DNA of 64,000 nucleotides from Clitoria ternatea (GCA_037962975.1 CM075673.1:24226001-24290000); one strand, 5' to 3'. Shown: positions 23,602 to 35,483, numbered from the stretch's first letter. Program-made: numbers and translations. The notes: generated by a model from the letters alone, not told the origin.

Positions 23602-25380
23602 ATGACGGGACGTCGACTGCCCTTCAGTAGGGGTGGTGGGTCCAGGACCCCGACATCCCGGCAGGGGACTCCCACCCCAGGACAGGAGACCACTCCATCA
23701 CCAATACAGCAGAGCACTCCATCACCACCACCACCACCACCACAGCAGACCACCCCATCACCCCGACTGACCACCCCACAGCAGAGTCCTGGAGTTGGTG
23801 GCTTGGAGGACCATGGCCATCAGGCCGCCCCACCTCCGACATCCCCTCTGCCCATGTTGGTGCCCGTGCCGGCCGGAGATGAGTAAGTGACTAAACCTCA
23901 AATACTTTTATGTTATTTGTATGATACTTTATATTAAACTTTAGTGAAAAGACTTGTTGGTTTATTGGATGTTACTTTAATTAGTACTTGTATAGATTGA
24001 ATTGTACTGGGCACTCTTCTGTTTGTAACAGGGTAACTATTTAAACTTGGAAATGTTACATTTACAGGGGAGACTCTGTCGAAATTTTGGGAGTCTCCCT
24101 ACATTGTGTGTTGTTTTACTCCTAACATAATTGTTGTCATTACAGCTTTGTTGATAGTAGTCGCACTACCAAAGTGATTACTAAGGTTTTGAAGGCCCAG
24201 TGGGATGGTCCATATATATCTTGGACAGATGCTGGGAAGGTTGTGCAAGATAGGTGGTTTGACACCTTCTCGGTAAGTTCCTAGCTCATTTGTTGTGACT
24301 TGATTTATAAAATAGACCTGTTATTAATTTTGATTTCTCATTTCATTTTACAGCGTGATTACCAGTGGGCGGAGGGTATGATTGATGAGATTAGGAAGGT
24401 CTTTGCCACAAAGACCTCCAAAATCATCAAGAGTACCCTTTGGAAGGTGAGGGACAAGGGTGAGCGCCCTCGTTGGATCCCGGAGGACCATTGGGACGGG
24501 ATGGTCCAGAAGTGGGGCGGGGTCCCATTCCAGCAGGCGAGTGCTCGGAACAGGGCCAACAGAGCCGCCGATGCTACAGCCTCGGTTTACACTGGGGGTA
24601 GCATTTCAACCCTCGAGCACAAGAAAAGATTTATAAGTGTATTTATGTTAAACATTTCTATTATGATTCGTCTTACATGTTTACAAATAATAATCTCAAT
24701 GTTTTTTGTCCACCACAGGAGCTGAGGGAGCACCGGGAGCCTTCTTTGTTTGAGGTCATGCAAATGACCAAGAAGAACAAAGCCGGTGCATGGGTAAACC
24801 AGAAGACTACGGATCTAGCGGTATTTACTTTTAACTGACACATGCTTATAATTTACAAATCAGCTTACTAATCCTATCATTGTTTTTGAATTTACAGGAG
24901 GCGTATCAGGCCAGGAGGGCCGAGAAGGAGGCGGACCTGGTGGCTTCCACTCCTGAAGGGGAGGTTCCTCCCACCCTATCTTGTTCTGACGACAACGCCA
25001 TCTATATGGAGGCTGTTGGCGGTGTGAACAAGAAAGGGAGGGTATTTGGATTGGGTGGCGTCGGCACGCAGCTGGCGAAAAAGGGGAAGACCCCTTCCTC
25101 TTCGTCTTCCTCTGGTCTTCCGACTGAGGTCGTTCGGGTAATTCAAAACCTGAACGATGAGCTACAGGAGGAGCGACGTCAGAGGCAGTTGTTGTTGGAG
25201 CGGGCCGAGGCGGACCGACAGAAGGCCGAGGCGGACCGACAGCGGGCCGAGGAGCAGCACGCCGAGACTCGTCGGCAACTTGCTCAGCAGCAGGAGCTAC
25301 TGATGCAGTTGATGGCGAGGCTACCTCCCCCCACTTCCCTGGCGCCCCCACCACCACCCCAGGATCCCCCACCACCATGA
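23602..25380 (+). CDS. Plant transposase family (Ptta/En/Spm), TNPA-like second CACTA gene
   Basis: The start ATG (23602) lies one base after a splice acceptor CCACAG. Exon 1 is Pro/Thr/Ser-rich and ends at a GTAAGT donor (about 23885). Exon 2 (about 24147-24271) reads VLKAQWDGPYISWTDAG then VVQDRWFDTF. Exon 3 starts about 24355 with RDYQWAEGMIDEIRKVF, then IIKSTLWKVRDKGERPRWI, the core of PF03004-type proteins. A later exon gives LREHREPSLFEVM and TKKNKAGAWVN, and the last one (from 24899) has a Glu/Arg/Gln coiled coil with a repeated RAEADRQKAEADRQ motif and a proline tail. The donor near 24630 reads AAAGATTTATAAGTG and has no obvious GT at the expected phase, so one splice site may be lost. 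In En/Spm the second protein binds subterminal repeats; that role is inferred. Confidence 0.7.
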
Positions 25381-25729
25381 TTGTATTTTTATTATTTATA
25401 CACATTATATATATTTGATTTATAGTTTTTATGTTATATTTCATTCAGTATTTATTTTGTCATTCTTCATTTATTATGTCAATATTTATTGGTAATTAAA
25501 TTCAAATCAAAAAGCCTTATTGTACCTATCATTAATAATTCAACCTATTTGATAAATAAATTTAATCTATTATTTTGTTTTTAATAATAATTTAATATTT
25601 TAAAAAAATTATTTAAATTTAATTATAAAATTTTATCAACCAATACAAAATATTAATACATTTTTAAAGTTAAAATAACAAAACCAGTCAATATTGAACC
25701 AATTTTAAAAAAATTTAAAAATTCCAGTT
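25381..25729. other. AT-rich 3' region of CACTA element
   Basis: Non-coding DNA between the second transposase-family gene and the right subterminal array. Several AATAAA-like words could serve for polyadenylation, but none can be chosen with confidence. Confidence 0.4.
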
Positions 25730-26295
25730 AGCGACGGTAGTGGACCGTCGCTTCATTATTAACACTAGCGACGGATGTTGTCGTCGCTACATGAATACCA
25801 CTAGCGACGGATCTTGTCGTCGCTACATCAATACCACTAGCGACGGATCTTGTCGTCGCTACATGAATACCACTAGCGACGGAATATCGTGGTCGCTGTA
25901 TTGTTAAAAACAGCGACGGACAGCAGTGGTCGCTGTATTGTAAGAAACAACGACGGAATATCGTGGTCGCTGTATGGCTTCCCACAGCGACGGATCACGT
26001 GGTCGCTACATGAGTACCCATAGCGACGGCGTATGGTGGTCGCTGGTGGCTGCTAGTAGCGACGGGGTTTTGAGGTCGCTGTATGGCAACACTTAGCGAC
26101 GGCTGGAGTTATTGGGGCAGAGACGATTTTAGCGACGGCCTTACGCCGTCAATATGGTAGCGACGGTATGTATGTGGTCGCTGATGTGTTTTCGACGAGG
26201 GTTTTAGCGACGTCCTATGTCCCGTCTGAGATGCCATCGCTAATGGTTTTAGCGACGGTCGTGGCATGGATTAGCGACCAATTCCTTCCGTCGCT
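25730..26295. repeat. CACTA right subterminal repeat array, truncated
   Basis: A dense series of AGCGACGG and GTCGCT words, often spaced to form short hairpins. It mirrors the left array. The array stops at CCGTCGCTAA without the terminal inverted repeat that should match the left CACTACTAGAAAA end. Confidence 0.85.
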
Positions 26296-26880
26296 AACAA
26301 TCAACACGTTTAATATATACAAGTAAGAATGTATCGTAAAAATATAAAAAGTATTTTAGTTTGATAAGTATTTATTTTAATAATTAAGTCAATTATATTA
26401 GAATCTATTTTGATATCTGGATGTAGTTATATAAAAAGAATTATTTAAATAATTTGTTTTATTTGGATTGTATTAGAAAATACTTTTTAAGTTTATAATT
26501 ATTAAAATAAACATGAGAAGATGCAAGGGTTAAATAAGAAAAGAAATGAATGTATAGTAGCTAGAAATAAATACATTTTTATAATTAAAATCTAAAAAAA
26601 ATAAGATTATGATTATATTCATTTTCGTTTTAAAAAATAATCTAATAAATTATAATCTACATTTTACAGAATACCAAAACATGGAAATAAGTATTTTTTG
26701 TGGAAATAAAAAATAAATACTTAAAAACATTCTCAAACACAATAAAATAATTAATTTATTTTAATGTATATGAAGTTAGTTAATTGTGTCTAATAAAATG
26801 ATAATCAGGAATATAAATTATTTTCATGAATTTTGTTAACCTCAATTTAAGCTATTAAAATAAGAGTGTCGCGGTTCAGA
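26296..26880. repeat. 585-bp flank duplication, copy 2 (right of CACTA element)
   Basis: Same orientation and length as 11488-12072, with G at 26808 in place of A at 12000. The left boundary is where CACTA sequence (CGCTAA) changes to CAATCAACACG. The right boundary is GTTCAGA, where copy 1 meets the CACTA terminus but copy 2 continues into TTGGTTTGG. Confidence 0.9.
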
Positions 26881-27303
26881 TTGGTTTGGTTTTTAGATAA
26901 AATATTATTTGATCTAATCACATTATTAAGTTGTGATTTGATTGGAATGTATGATGACATTCGATCCGATCCAATCAAATGTGATTCAGATTGGATCGTT
27001 TTATTTGGTTTTATATTAATTATATTTTGGCAAAATCAAGTACAAGATATAATTCCAACCTAACAAAATCAATAGTACTATTCAAAAAACATAATCACCA
27101 ATGTAAAAAATTTCAACATAATCAAAAAGTCACAAATCACAACTTAGAATTTTTTTAAATCCTGATTTAAATTTAAATCATGTATGTAAATTAGTAAGAT
27201 ACTATAAATATAAAGGTAATATCCTGAAGATTGCGGTTTGGTTAAACTTGATTCGCTTTTAAGGTTTTTAAAAAGTAGATCTAAAATTTGATCCGAACCA
27301 CAC
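26866..27303. mobile_element. hAT-like MITE that was the CACTA insertion target (tentative)
   Basis: The ends GTGTCGCGGTTCAGATTGG and, reverse-complemented, GTGTGGTTCGGATCAAATTT form imperfect inverted repeats. Possible 8-bp flanks are AAATAAGA and ATATAATA, matching at six positions. The CACTA element would then have inserted within the left terminal repeat of this MITE. Confidence 0.35.
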
Positions 27304-29586
27304 ATATAATACAAGTTTGGGTCGATTAATTTTTAATTATTTTGAATCGGTTGATCAATTGTGTTTAGTTTGATGGTAAATATTCCTAATCAAAAGTGAG
27401 AATCGTTTTTATTGAAAAGAAATATATTTATTTCACTTTATTTTTGTAATACGTTGATGTCACTTATAGTAAAAATTACACCCTTTTGTTTATACTTTAA
27501 CATTCGCACAAAAATTATTAAAAATAATTACTTGTTAATCATTGCTAGCATTGTTCAAGGGTTTAAAAGGGAAATTTGATATTGAAATTTATGTTAAAAT
27601 TGTTTACAAATTAATTTAAATTAATAATAATAATATTTTCAAATGAAAACTTTCCATTTAACCGATGACATCAGAATACTTAATAATATTTTTCTTTTAT
27701 AAAAATGTGATGCCCAATTATCCGTTACACTTTTATTTAATATTGATTGAGAATAATATAAATCCTGAATGGATTAGCATGAACTAGGATCCATTCTTCA
27801 ACCAAACACATATTTATTATTTTATAAAATTATAAAACAGCAAATAACTATAGTTTGATTTCATAAAGTGTTATGGAGAAAAGATATGTTTAGTTTTTAG
27901 TTGGGGTTTCCCATTTGTGATGAACTAAGTAACTTTTTATTATATTATTTACAGAAAGTTTGAAACGGTCTTAAATAACATATTAAATAAGTATTAATAA
28001 TTAAATTATTTGTTTAGTCAAACTTAATTTTCATAACTAGATAACAAATAAATACAATTTATATCACTCTTGAACTTAACCTTTTATCCCTAAACATGAA
28101 TGAGGTTATGAAAATTTTCTAATTTTATTACAATGACAAGGGAAAACGTATCATTTTCTTCCCCATCTAAACAAAACATTACTACATATGACTCAACTCA
28201 TTTATTCAGTATCCACTGTGAGACCAAACAAAAAAGGAGCCGCGAATGCAGTAAATGACTTCACTAAACTGTAACAGATAAAAAAGGTAAGACAATGAAT
28301 TAAGAACAGATCATATTAAGAAATTACTAATAACAATACAACTTTCATTATATTCTTCCACCATATCTATATTTTTATAGAATCTAATTACCTAACTTCA
28401 TATAGATTACTTTAATTAAATAATTAAAATTATCAATTATTTTTGTTATATTTTAAAAAAATCAATTTTAATAAAAAAGATAAACTAAATTCATACATTT
28501 CATTAATATCATAAGAAAAAGTATTTATCAATAAGAATATACATTAAAAAATAATAAACAAAATTATAAATTGAAAAATCCTATATAAAGAAGAAAAACT
28601 ACAAAATTGGTAAAAAAGAGACCGAAATGAGTATTAACTTAAAAATGCATTAAAAATCATAGCATACACATATGAATAATACATTCGAGTAAAAAAATCT
28701 TAAGAAAAATGAAAATGCTAAGGGTACGTCTAATTAAGATACTATTTCTCCAAATTTTAAGAAATTTTTTACATTCTTTATTTTCTGTATGAAAAATTAT
28801 GAAAAAGTACTAATTTTTTCAGTTTGATAGTTTTTCATTTTATTTTTTGTTTTTCTTTTACATTTTAAAAAAAATTGGAATACTCATCTATTTTTTAAAT
28901 GGAAAATTTTGAAAAACTATCTACAATTGTTTTCCAAATAGTGACTATTTTTTAGAAAAATTTAAAATATCAAATTTTCTATTTTTCAAACATTTTCTTT
29001 AAAAAATTATGTATATATCTCATATATTCTTAGAGTATTTTTCTATTTTTTTAAAAAAACATGTTAAGAAATACTTGATAACCAATTTTACTTTTATTTC
29101 CTTAATAAAAACTCCACCGTGATATTTAAGCAATTTCTACGTCATTTTTAATTTTATTTTCTTAAACAATACTCTACACAGCTTATAATAAATGACTTGT
29201 ATCTTAAAAACACATGTACGTATGTTATTTCCTCATCCTTTTTATCCGTCCAAGTTAATGTTTTCATGCATATTAAAAAATATATTAATTGTGCTCTTCT
29301 TCTCTTGTTTTTTTTACTAAAATGTCCTTTCATTTTTTATAGTAATGTTTTTATATTTTAATAAAGTAAATAAAATAGTTAAAGTTTAAACATCTAAGTA
29401 TTATTTTGATTTTATAACTAAACAAATAATTACAAATAAAACAAAAATGCAACCTGAACAAGATAAAAAAACAATTGATGGAGTAATTATTAACATCTTC
29501 CCAGGGCAATTAAGACCATTGGCTGCATTAGGCATGACCAAAATCAGTGACTGATTAGAGGAACACTGTTAAATTATTAGGATAAT
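27304..29586. other. AT-rich intergenic spacer, no gene seen
   Basis: Long poly-A and poly-T rich DNA, with no exon or RNA gene signal that I can support. Confidence 0.5.
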
Positions 29587-29639
29587 TTGAACAAGATAAA
29601 ACAAATTGGGGCCCAGTGTGATCAAGAGCAACCCAATAG

Positions 29640-30578
29640 GGGCAAGGTCATAATATTATTATTAGCAGAACCAGCTGGTGTTTTATTCAATTCAATTCAA
29701 ACTCTCATTTCTCTGCACTTGGCAAGATCTGATTTCCCTCTTCACATTACAAACTCAGATAAAGGTTCCACTTTGATCCTCAAGTTGCAATCTTTTCATT
29801 CAAACAAATATTGGGTCAGAAGCAGATATTTGAGATCTGTCACTTTGCTCCACTCCAGGTACTCCGCATCTTCAATGGACCCTCATTTTTTGTAACTTCC
29901 ATATCAGTTTTGCTTATCACACATTTTCTTCTTTTCTCTTTTTCTGTTTAGTTATTAATTCCCTTTTATTCTTATTCTCTTAATTTCCTCTCCTAAACTT
30001 TTTTTTCCTTGCTGAAAACCTCGTAACTTTAACTTTGACTAAAAGCTTTGAATCTGCATTCTCCTGTGTTAATTTTCTGTGAAAATCCAAAAGGGTACAT
30101 GAATTCCTTAATTTTGTTGCTTGATTGCGTGTTATTCGGAGAACCAGGTTTATAAACCTCTTGCATGGTTTTTTCGAACGTGATTTACTCTCATTCTTGG
30201 TGTGCAAAAGTAGAACTAATAAGGGATTTATACACAATTAGAGATTATTAGGATTTTTGGGGGGCACATATATTACTTTAAGGAATTTGAATGGTTTTTT
30301 TGCGTAAATTTTTTGGCCTCTATTTCCAGATTATGTTCATGATGAATTTCTTGTAGGAATAATTAATTTTGCTTAGGTGGCTTCCACAAATTTTGGCTCT
30401 TTCTTTTTCAGTGTCAATTTTACTAGTCCTAATAATAATAATAATGACATTTAATTATATCAGCAGATGCAGTTGGATTTCCTGTTAAAAAAATAAATTA
30501 TTTTGGTCCGTGAGGTTTCAGATCTTCAATATTTCCTTGTTTTGGGTGTGAAGGATCAAATTAAGGAATGCCAAGCAA
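29640..30578 (+). promoter_or_regulatory. Probable 5' leader and leader intron of the IQD gene
   Basis: A CT-rich stretch about 29690-29860 resembles a transcribed 5' leader. A donor-like CCAG/GTACTC lies at 29859. A TTAAG acceptor-like site at 30565 is 14 bases before the IQD start codon. An in-frame open stretch at 29587-29895 lies in this leader and looks incidental. Transcript ends are not determined by sequence. Confidence 0.4.
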
Positions 30579-33438
30579 ATGGGGAAGGGGAATTGGTTTT
30601 CCACTGTGAAGAAAGTTCTCAGCCCTGATTCAAAGGAGAGGAAAGAGCAGGTTTGGATAATTTTTTTGTATTCAACAATTACCTCAAAGTTCCGGCATGT
30701 TTCCTATAGTTTTGCCAACTGTTTTTTGTTTCTTGTTTTATGTTTTTGCAGAAATCAAGTAAATCAAAGAAGAAATGGTTTGGGAAGCAAAAGTTGCAGA
30801 CTTCAGAATCATACTCAGAAACTGATAAAGCACCACCTCCTCCTCCACCAGAAGAGATTAAATTAACTGATTTTGAAAATGACAACAGTCATGATCAAGA
30901 TCATGTTGTTGAAGTTGAAACTGCCATAGAAACTGAGGAACTTGTTCCTTCTGTTCAGACAACAGCTGTTAGAGTTGAAGCTGCGACGATTGCTAGGTTT
31001 GCCGGTAAACCAACTGATGAAGTGGCAGCAATCAAGATTCAAACAGCTTTTCGGGGATATTTGGTATGTGTTGCAATCTTTATTTAAACCAAAATAAATT
31101 AATACCGGCGTTAATCTTTTTGTTTTCCACTTTTCCATTTTTCACAACTCATTCAACTCAGCATTTAATGCGAGTTGTCTTATTTTGTTTTTTTTTCTCC
31201 AGAAAATCCTAGGCAGAGCTTCCTTGTTTTCATAATAGAAGAGATGATACCACTACTAACTCCAAAACCCTATCAAACAGAAGAGATCTGTTAATACTGA
31301 TGCATTAACTTGTTTTGCAATCAAATGCCATTCAAGTTCTTATTGAGCATTATAAAGAGCATATATAATATTTGTTTAGTGCAACTCCACTTTTAATTCA
31401 TGTAGTTGGAAACTAAAATGAACCGTCAATTGAACTACACTAAATGAATGCCTTCCTGTCCTTTTTTCAATATTGTTACAAGATCAACAGATGCAGGGTT
31501 GACATTTGACCTAAACATATTTATAAGCAATTGTTCAGTGAACAACTTAACATTTTGTATATAAGGGCGATTGTGTCAATTTCTATGATGAATGGGTTAA
31601 ATGCAAATGCAAGCGTTGGGGAGTAGATCGATTTTAGTATTTCACTGTAAGTGACTACTGTAGTAAGAAATGTAGTATGGCAATTTCTTGTTTACGGTGT
31701 AAAGTTTTACCATATCAGTATATCAAATTTTCACTCTTTAAAATTTGAATCCTCACTAGAAGTTGTGTATCTTTATTGAATGTACTCTTTATATGCATAG
31801 AGTTATGAGGCTGGCTGTCAGTGCAATCAATAATTGCTGCAAAAGAAGATTCATTATTTGAATTTTGAATTACATTTCAAACTTCAAACTAAACTTCTTT
31901 TGAAATCATTTAGGCAAGAAGAGCATTGAGAGCTTTGAGAGGGCTGGTGAGGTTGAAATTACTGATGGAAGGGCCTGTTGTAAAACGCCAAGCCACAAGT
32001 ACCCTCCGCTCTATGCAGACATTAGCTCGTTTGCAATCTCAGATTCGTTCCAGAAGGATCAGAATGTTGGAAGAGAATCAGGCACTGCAGAAACAGCTCT
32101 TACAGAAGCATGCAAGGGAGCTTGAGAGCTTGCGGGTATGGATTTCATTTCCTAAATTGTGCTTTGAAATGCTAATCTCTTGACATTGAGTCAATATTTA
32201 TTTAACTGCTTTAACATCTTGTATTTGGAATGCTTTTAACTTGTTTCAAATTGTCAAAATAGATAGGAGAGGAATGGGATGACAGCCTACAATCAAAAGA
32301 ACAAATCGAAGCGAAGTTACTAAGCAAGTATGAGGCTGCCATGAGAAGAGAAAGGGCACTGGCTTATGCATTTACTCATCAGGTTTTTCTATTTTTCTCA
32401 AGAATTTACATATGTGAGGAAATGGATGAAAAATTTTAGTATGAACTGGAAGATCTTGGAAAATAATTACATGGTTTTTTAGACACTAAAAATGAGAACC
32501 CAAGTATTCATGTTATGTTGTTATATATACATAATTAATTATTTCCATATCTCTTGAAGCTGTTCGCTATCTCCAGAGATATATCATTTGCTTAAACCTC
32601 TGCACTCTCCTTTCTCACTGACTAATTTTTTTTGCACGAACCAATGATATGCTAATGCTTTGTTAAGTTGCAGCATAAGTTCTTCCTCAATTTTGTCAAT
32701 GGCAGTATTTAGTTACTAGTGAAATGAACTAAGTACCTAATGCATTATATTGTGTGTTCCTACTTAATGATTTCCGGTCATGATTGGCAGCAAAACTGGA
32801 AGAACTCATCTAGATCTGTGAATCCAATGTTCATGGATCCAACCAATCCAACCTGGGGCTGGAGCTGGTTAGAACGGTGGATGGCAGCCCGGTCTTGGGA
32901 GAGCCGAAGTTTGATGGATAAAGAGTTGAATGACCATTCAAGCCGCAGCATTACCGGTGGAGAGATCAGCAAGTCATTCGCTCGTTTCCAGCTCAATTCC
33001 GAGAAGCATTCTCCAACAGCTAGCCAAAATCCTGGCTCACCTAGCTTTCAGTCCACTCCTTCCAAGCCAGCATCTGCAAAGAAATCAAAGAAGGTAAGCC
33101 CCAAGGGCAGCTGGGCCATGGATGATGATGCCAAAAGCATTGCCACTGTACAGTCAAACCGGTTCCGGAGACACTCCATTGCCGATTCATCAGTGAGAGA
33201 TGACGAAAGCCTTGCTAGCTCTCCAGCACTGCCTAGCTACATGGTGCCAACTCAATCTGCAAAAGCTAAGTCCAGGACACAGAGTCCATTAGCCACAGAA
33301 AATGGATCCTTTGGGACTGCAAAGAAGCGTCTCTCTTTCCCTGCTTCACCTGCCAGACCAAGACGTCACTCAGGTCCACCAAGGGTAGAAAGCAACTTAA
33401 ATGCAGAGTTAACTGTGGACACTGGTGTCAACAGTTGA
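30579..33438 (+). CDS. IQD: IQ67-domain (IQD) calmodulin-binding protein, IQD2/3-like
   Basis: Five coding exons fit in phase: 30579-30650, 30752-31063, 31914-32135, 32263-32382 and 32791-33438, giving 457 aa. The N-terminus GNWFSTVKKVLSPDSKE, followed by KKKWFGKQK, is typical of IQD2/3/4 relatives. The IQ67 domain starts about residue 117 with AAIKIQTAFRGYL, spans the exon 2/3 junction (a position conserved in the family), and continues ARRALRALRGLVRLK and TLRSMQTLARLQ. It provides the repeated IQ and basic-hydrophobic calmodulin sites. Later landmarks are WGWSWLERWMAARSWE and a Ser-rich basic tail with PSYMVPTQSAKAK and KKRLSFPASPARPRRHSGPP, which includes a DUF4005-like segment. IQD proteins scaffold calmodulin signalling at microtubules, plasma membrane and nucleus. 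No disruption is visible; the exact orthologue is uncertain. Confidence 0.92.
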
Positions 33439-34654
33439 TCACATAACCACAGTACAAGGATGGAAAACCATTGAAGTAGGATTGAAAATACAACCACTGA
33501 AGAAATAAAATGAAAATTTATTCGAGTGTTCCATTTATTTATTTATCCTATTTTTATGTGTATCCAAATGTGACATTTCTTGGAGGCTTTTGATTTGGGG
33601 TGAAAAGTGTTTTACTTTATATATTTATTAATTTGTATTTTCAGAGTCTTTTCTCATCATCATTTGCCCTGAGGGGAAGAAATGTGGTCAAATGACAGAA
33701 GAACATATCAGCTGTCCGAAACCTGTTTGTGCTTCCCCTGTCATGGACAAGTATCATGCTGGTCTAAATTTCTCATTCTTAATTGTGATATAAATGTAAA
33801 TTTAATTTCACTGTCTCATTTCCTTGATGCTACTATGCTTTTACTTTGAAAATTGAAAGTAAAGATAGCTTACCTTAGTATATTGACACAAGTTCTTGAG
33901 AAGTTTGTTTCGTTACATGTAACAATCTGAGTACTACACACTCCTATGCGTGTTAAACGTAGTTTAGTGCTTGTTTGGTTGTTCCTCTATTAGGTTCACC
34001 GTAACCAAGTTTTTAATTTGTTGATTAAACAGAATTAGAAAGTGTCCAAAACAATGTGTATGGTCAATATTAATCATTAGATGATATTTTTAGTTAGTCT
34101 CTATTAAACATACGTGCAGTGGTTGAGATATACTTTTGTTTTGATCTAACCAAGTTTGAATTTCATATCAAACAGACACTATGTATAAATAGGCACCTGA
34201 AATAAATAGAGATAAAATATATATATTTGATCTCTTACGTTTATTTTAAGTCTCAATTTGATCCCAAACATTTTTTTATCTTAATTTGGTCCTTTACATT
34301 TCAAAATAGTTCTCTCCATTTAAAAAAACTATTGGAAACTTATTTATTTAAATGAGTTATCATATAACCTATTTAAAATATATTTTTTAAATCAATTTCT
34401 ACGAGATCTGATTTAAGAAGTATATTTTAAATCAGGTCTTTTACACTATTTAATAGTAAAACTGGTCTAAAAAGTATATTTTAAATCGATTTTTTAATAA
34501 TTGATTTAAAAAGACAAACTTTTGTTGTTTTTTTAAAATTAAATGACTACTTTAAAACATAAGAGATCAAGATGAAAAGAAAAAATGTTTGGGAGCAAAT
34601 TAAAACTTAAAATAAACTTACAGGATCAAAGAAATACTTTAGTTAAATAGATAG
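33439..34654. other. 3' flank of IQD gene and AT-rich spacer
   Basis: The first few hundred bases are the probable 3' UTR. The rest is AT-rich. Between about 34220 and 34640 are complementary phrases: TGATCTCTTACGTTTATTTTAAG near 34230, and AACTTAAAATAAACTTACAGGATCAAA near 34605. These look like arms of a decayed foldback element of about 400 bp. Confidence 0.4.
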
Positions 34655-35483
34655 TACTATATCTGTTTACAAATATAAGCAAATATACCTAATTCTATAA
34701 TAATAGTTGAAATTAGTTATTTACATTAATGTTATCATATATTTGATTTAGTTTCTTAAAATACCTTTTGATATGTCCGGGGTACGGGGTCAAAGTGATT
34801 GACTCACGAACCGGAGTTGAAACTTTTCCTCTCACTTTATACACCGTCTAAGTGGGAGTACGGTATTATAAACCTGAGTTCAGTGGGAATTCCAAGCCCT
34901 TCACGTTAAGGTAATAATGACTTCCAACCGTTGTCTTTGAAACCACACCGGAGATGTACCTGCAAAAGGGACTCCGATGCTTAAGTCATTACGGTTATAA
35001 CGGAGAATTTTGTATTACAGAGCAAGAACAAGAGAGTAAGAGTGTTCTAAGACTAGCTTAAGTAAGTTTATGTGTTTAATGAATGAGCTATTTATACATG
35101 GTTCCCCTCTAACACAAGTGGGTGATTTGATCTGTGGGTGATTTGAATCTGCAGCTTTTGCAAGTACAAGTTGCTCACTTGCATCTAGTGGCCGAGGTTG
35201 TAATCATATGTTCCGTATTGAAGAGTCTAACTCCGGTGTACCTGAGAGGCAGTCCGGTTCAACTGGTGTATTTTACAAGTAAATTTCATATTTTATATTA
35301 TCCGGCGTAGCTAGTTTAAGGGGCTGGTATCCACACCGGATCACTTTTAATATTATTTATTACTTAAAGAATTAATGGTCTTAAAAATATATAAAAATAA
35401 CATATTTGATAGATAAACACTTAATAATTATATTAAAAAAATAAAAATTCTATTAAAAATTATTTATATTTAAAACTGGAGTA
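34655..35483. mobile_element. Stowaway-like MITE split by a later insertion
   Basis: The left end reads TACTATATCTGTTTACAAAT and then ATAAGCAAA. The reverse complement of the right end reads TACTCCAGTTTTAAATATAA. The interior aligns with the copy at 6746-7021, for example AGTTATTTACATTAATGTTAT and CTTAAAATAC. It is interrupted at 34774-35343 by a separate element. Confidence 0.6.
34774..35343. mobile_element. 570-bp insertion with 9-bp target duplication in a MITE
   Basis: The segment runs from TGTCCGGGG to CACACCGGATCA. It is flanked by CTTTTGATA (34765-34773) and CTTTTAATA (35344-35352), a 9-bp duplication with one mismatch at the matching point of the MITE. A 9-bp duplication suggests a Mutator-like element, and the ends share TG(A)TCCGG. 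TG...CA ends, a TATTTATA word and phrases such as ACCTGCAAAAGGGACTCC, GATGCTTAAG also resemble plant solo LTRs or TRIMs. The class is unresolved. A related sequence lies at 39610-39990. Confidence 0.6.

Larger units (their letters stand above)
12073..26295 (+). mobile_element. CACTA (En/Spm) DNA transposon, right terminus missing
   Basis: The left end is CACTACTAGAAAAATGGC, a typical CACTA terminus. Subterminal arrays of AGCGACGG/CCGTCGCT words flank the body on both sides (about 12100-12920 and 25730-26295), as in TNPA-binding regions of En/Spm. Inside are a spliced leader, a tnp2-type transposase (19919-23551) and a second transposase-family gene (23602-25380), both on the plus strand. The expected right terminus ending in TAGTAGTG is absent: the last motif, CCGTCGCTAA, runs straight into a second copy of the left flank. 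LINE and Ty1/copia fragments nested at 13563-18654 inflate the element to 14.2 kb. With a broken transposase and no right end it should be immobile. Confidence 0.9.

Noticed and set aside
24860..25444. 194-codon minus-strand Pro/Ser-rich frame
   Set aside because: Antisense shadow of the last exon of the TNPA-like gene, whose coiled coil and splice sites support the plus strand.
11488..26880. Reading the 585-bp direct repeats as LTRs of one giant retrotransposon
   Set aside because: They do not begin TG and end CA, there is no primer-binding site or polypurine tract, and the interior is a CACTA element with its own terminus.
29587..29895. 102-codon frame upstream of the IQD gene
   Set aside because: It overlaps the probable leader and a donor site and has no recognisable domain.
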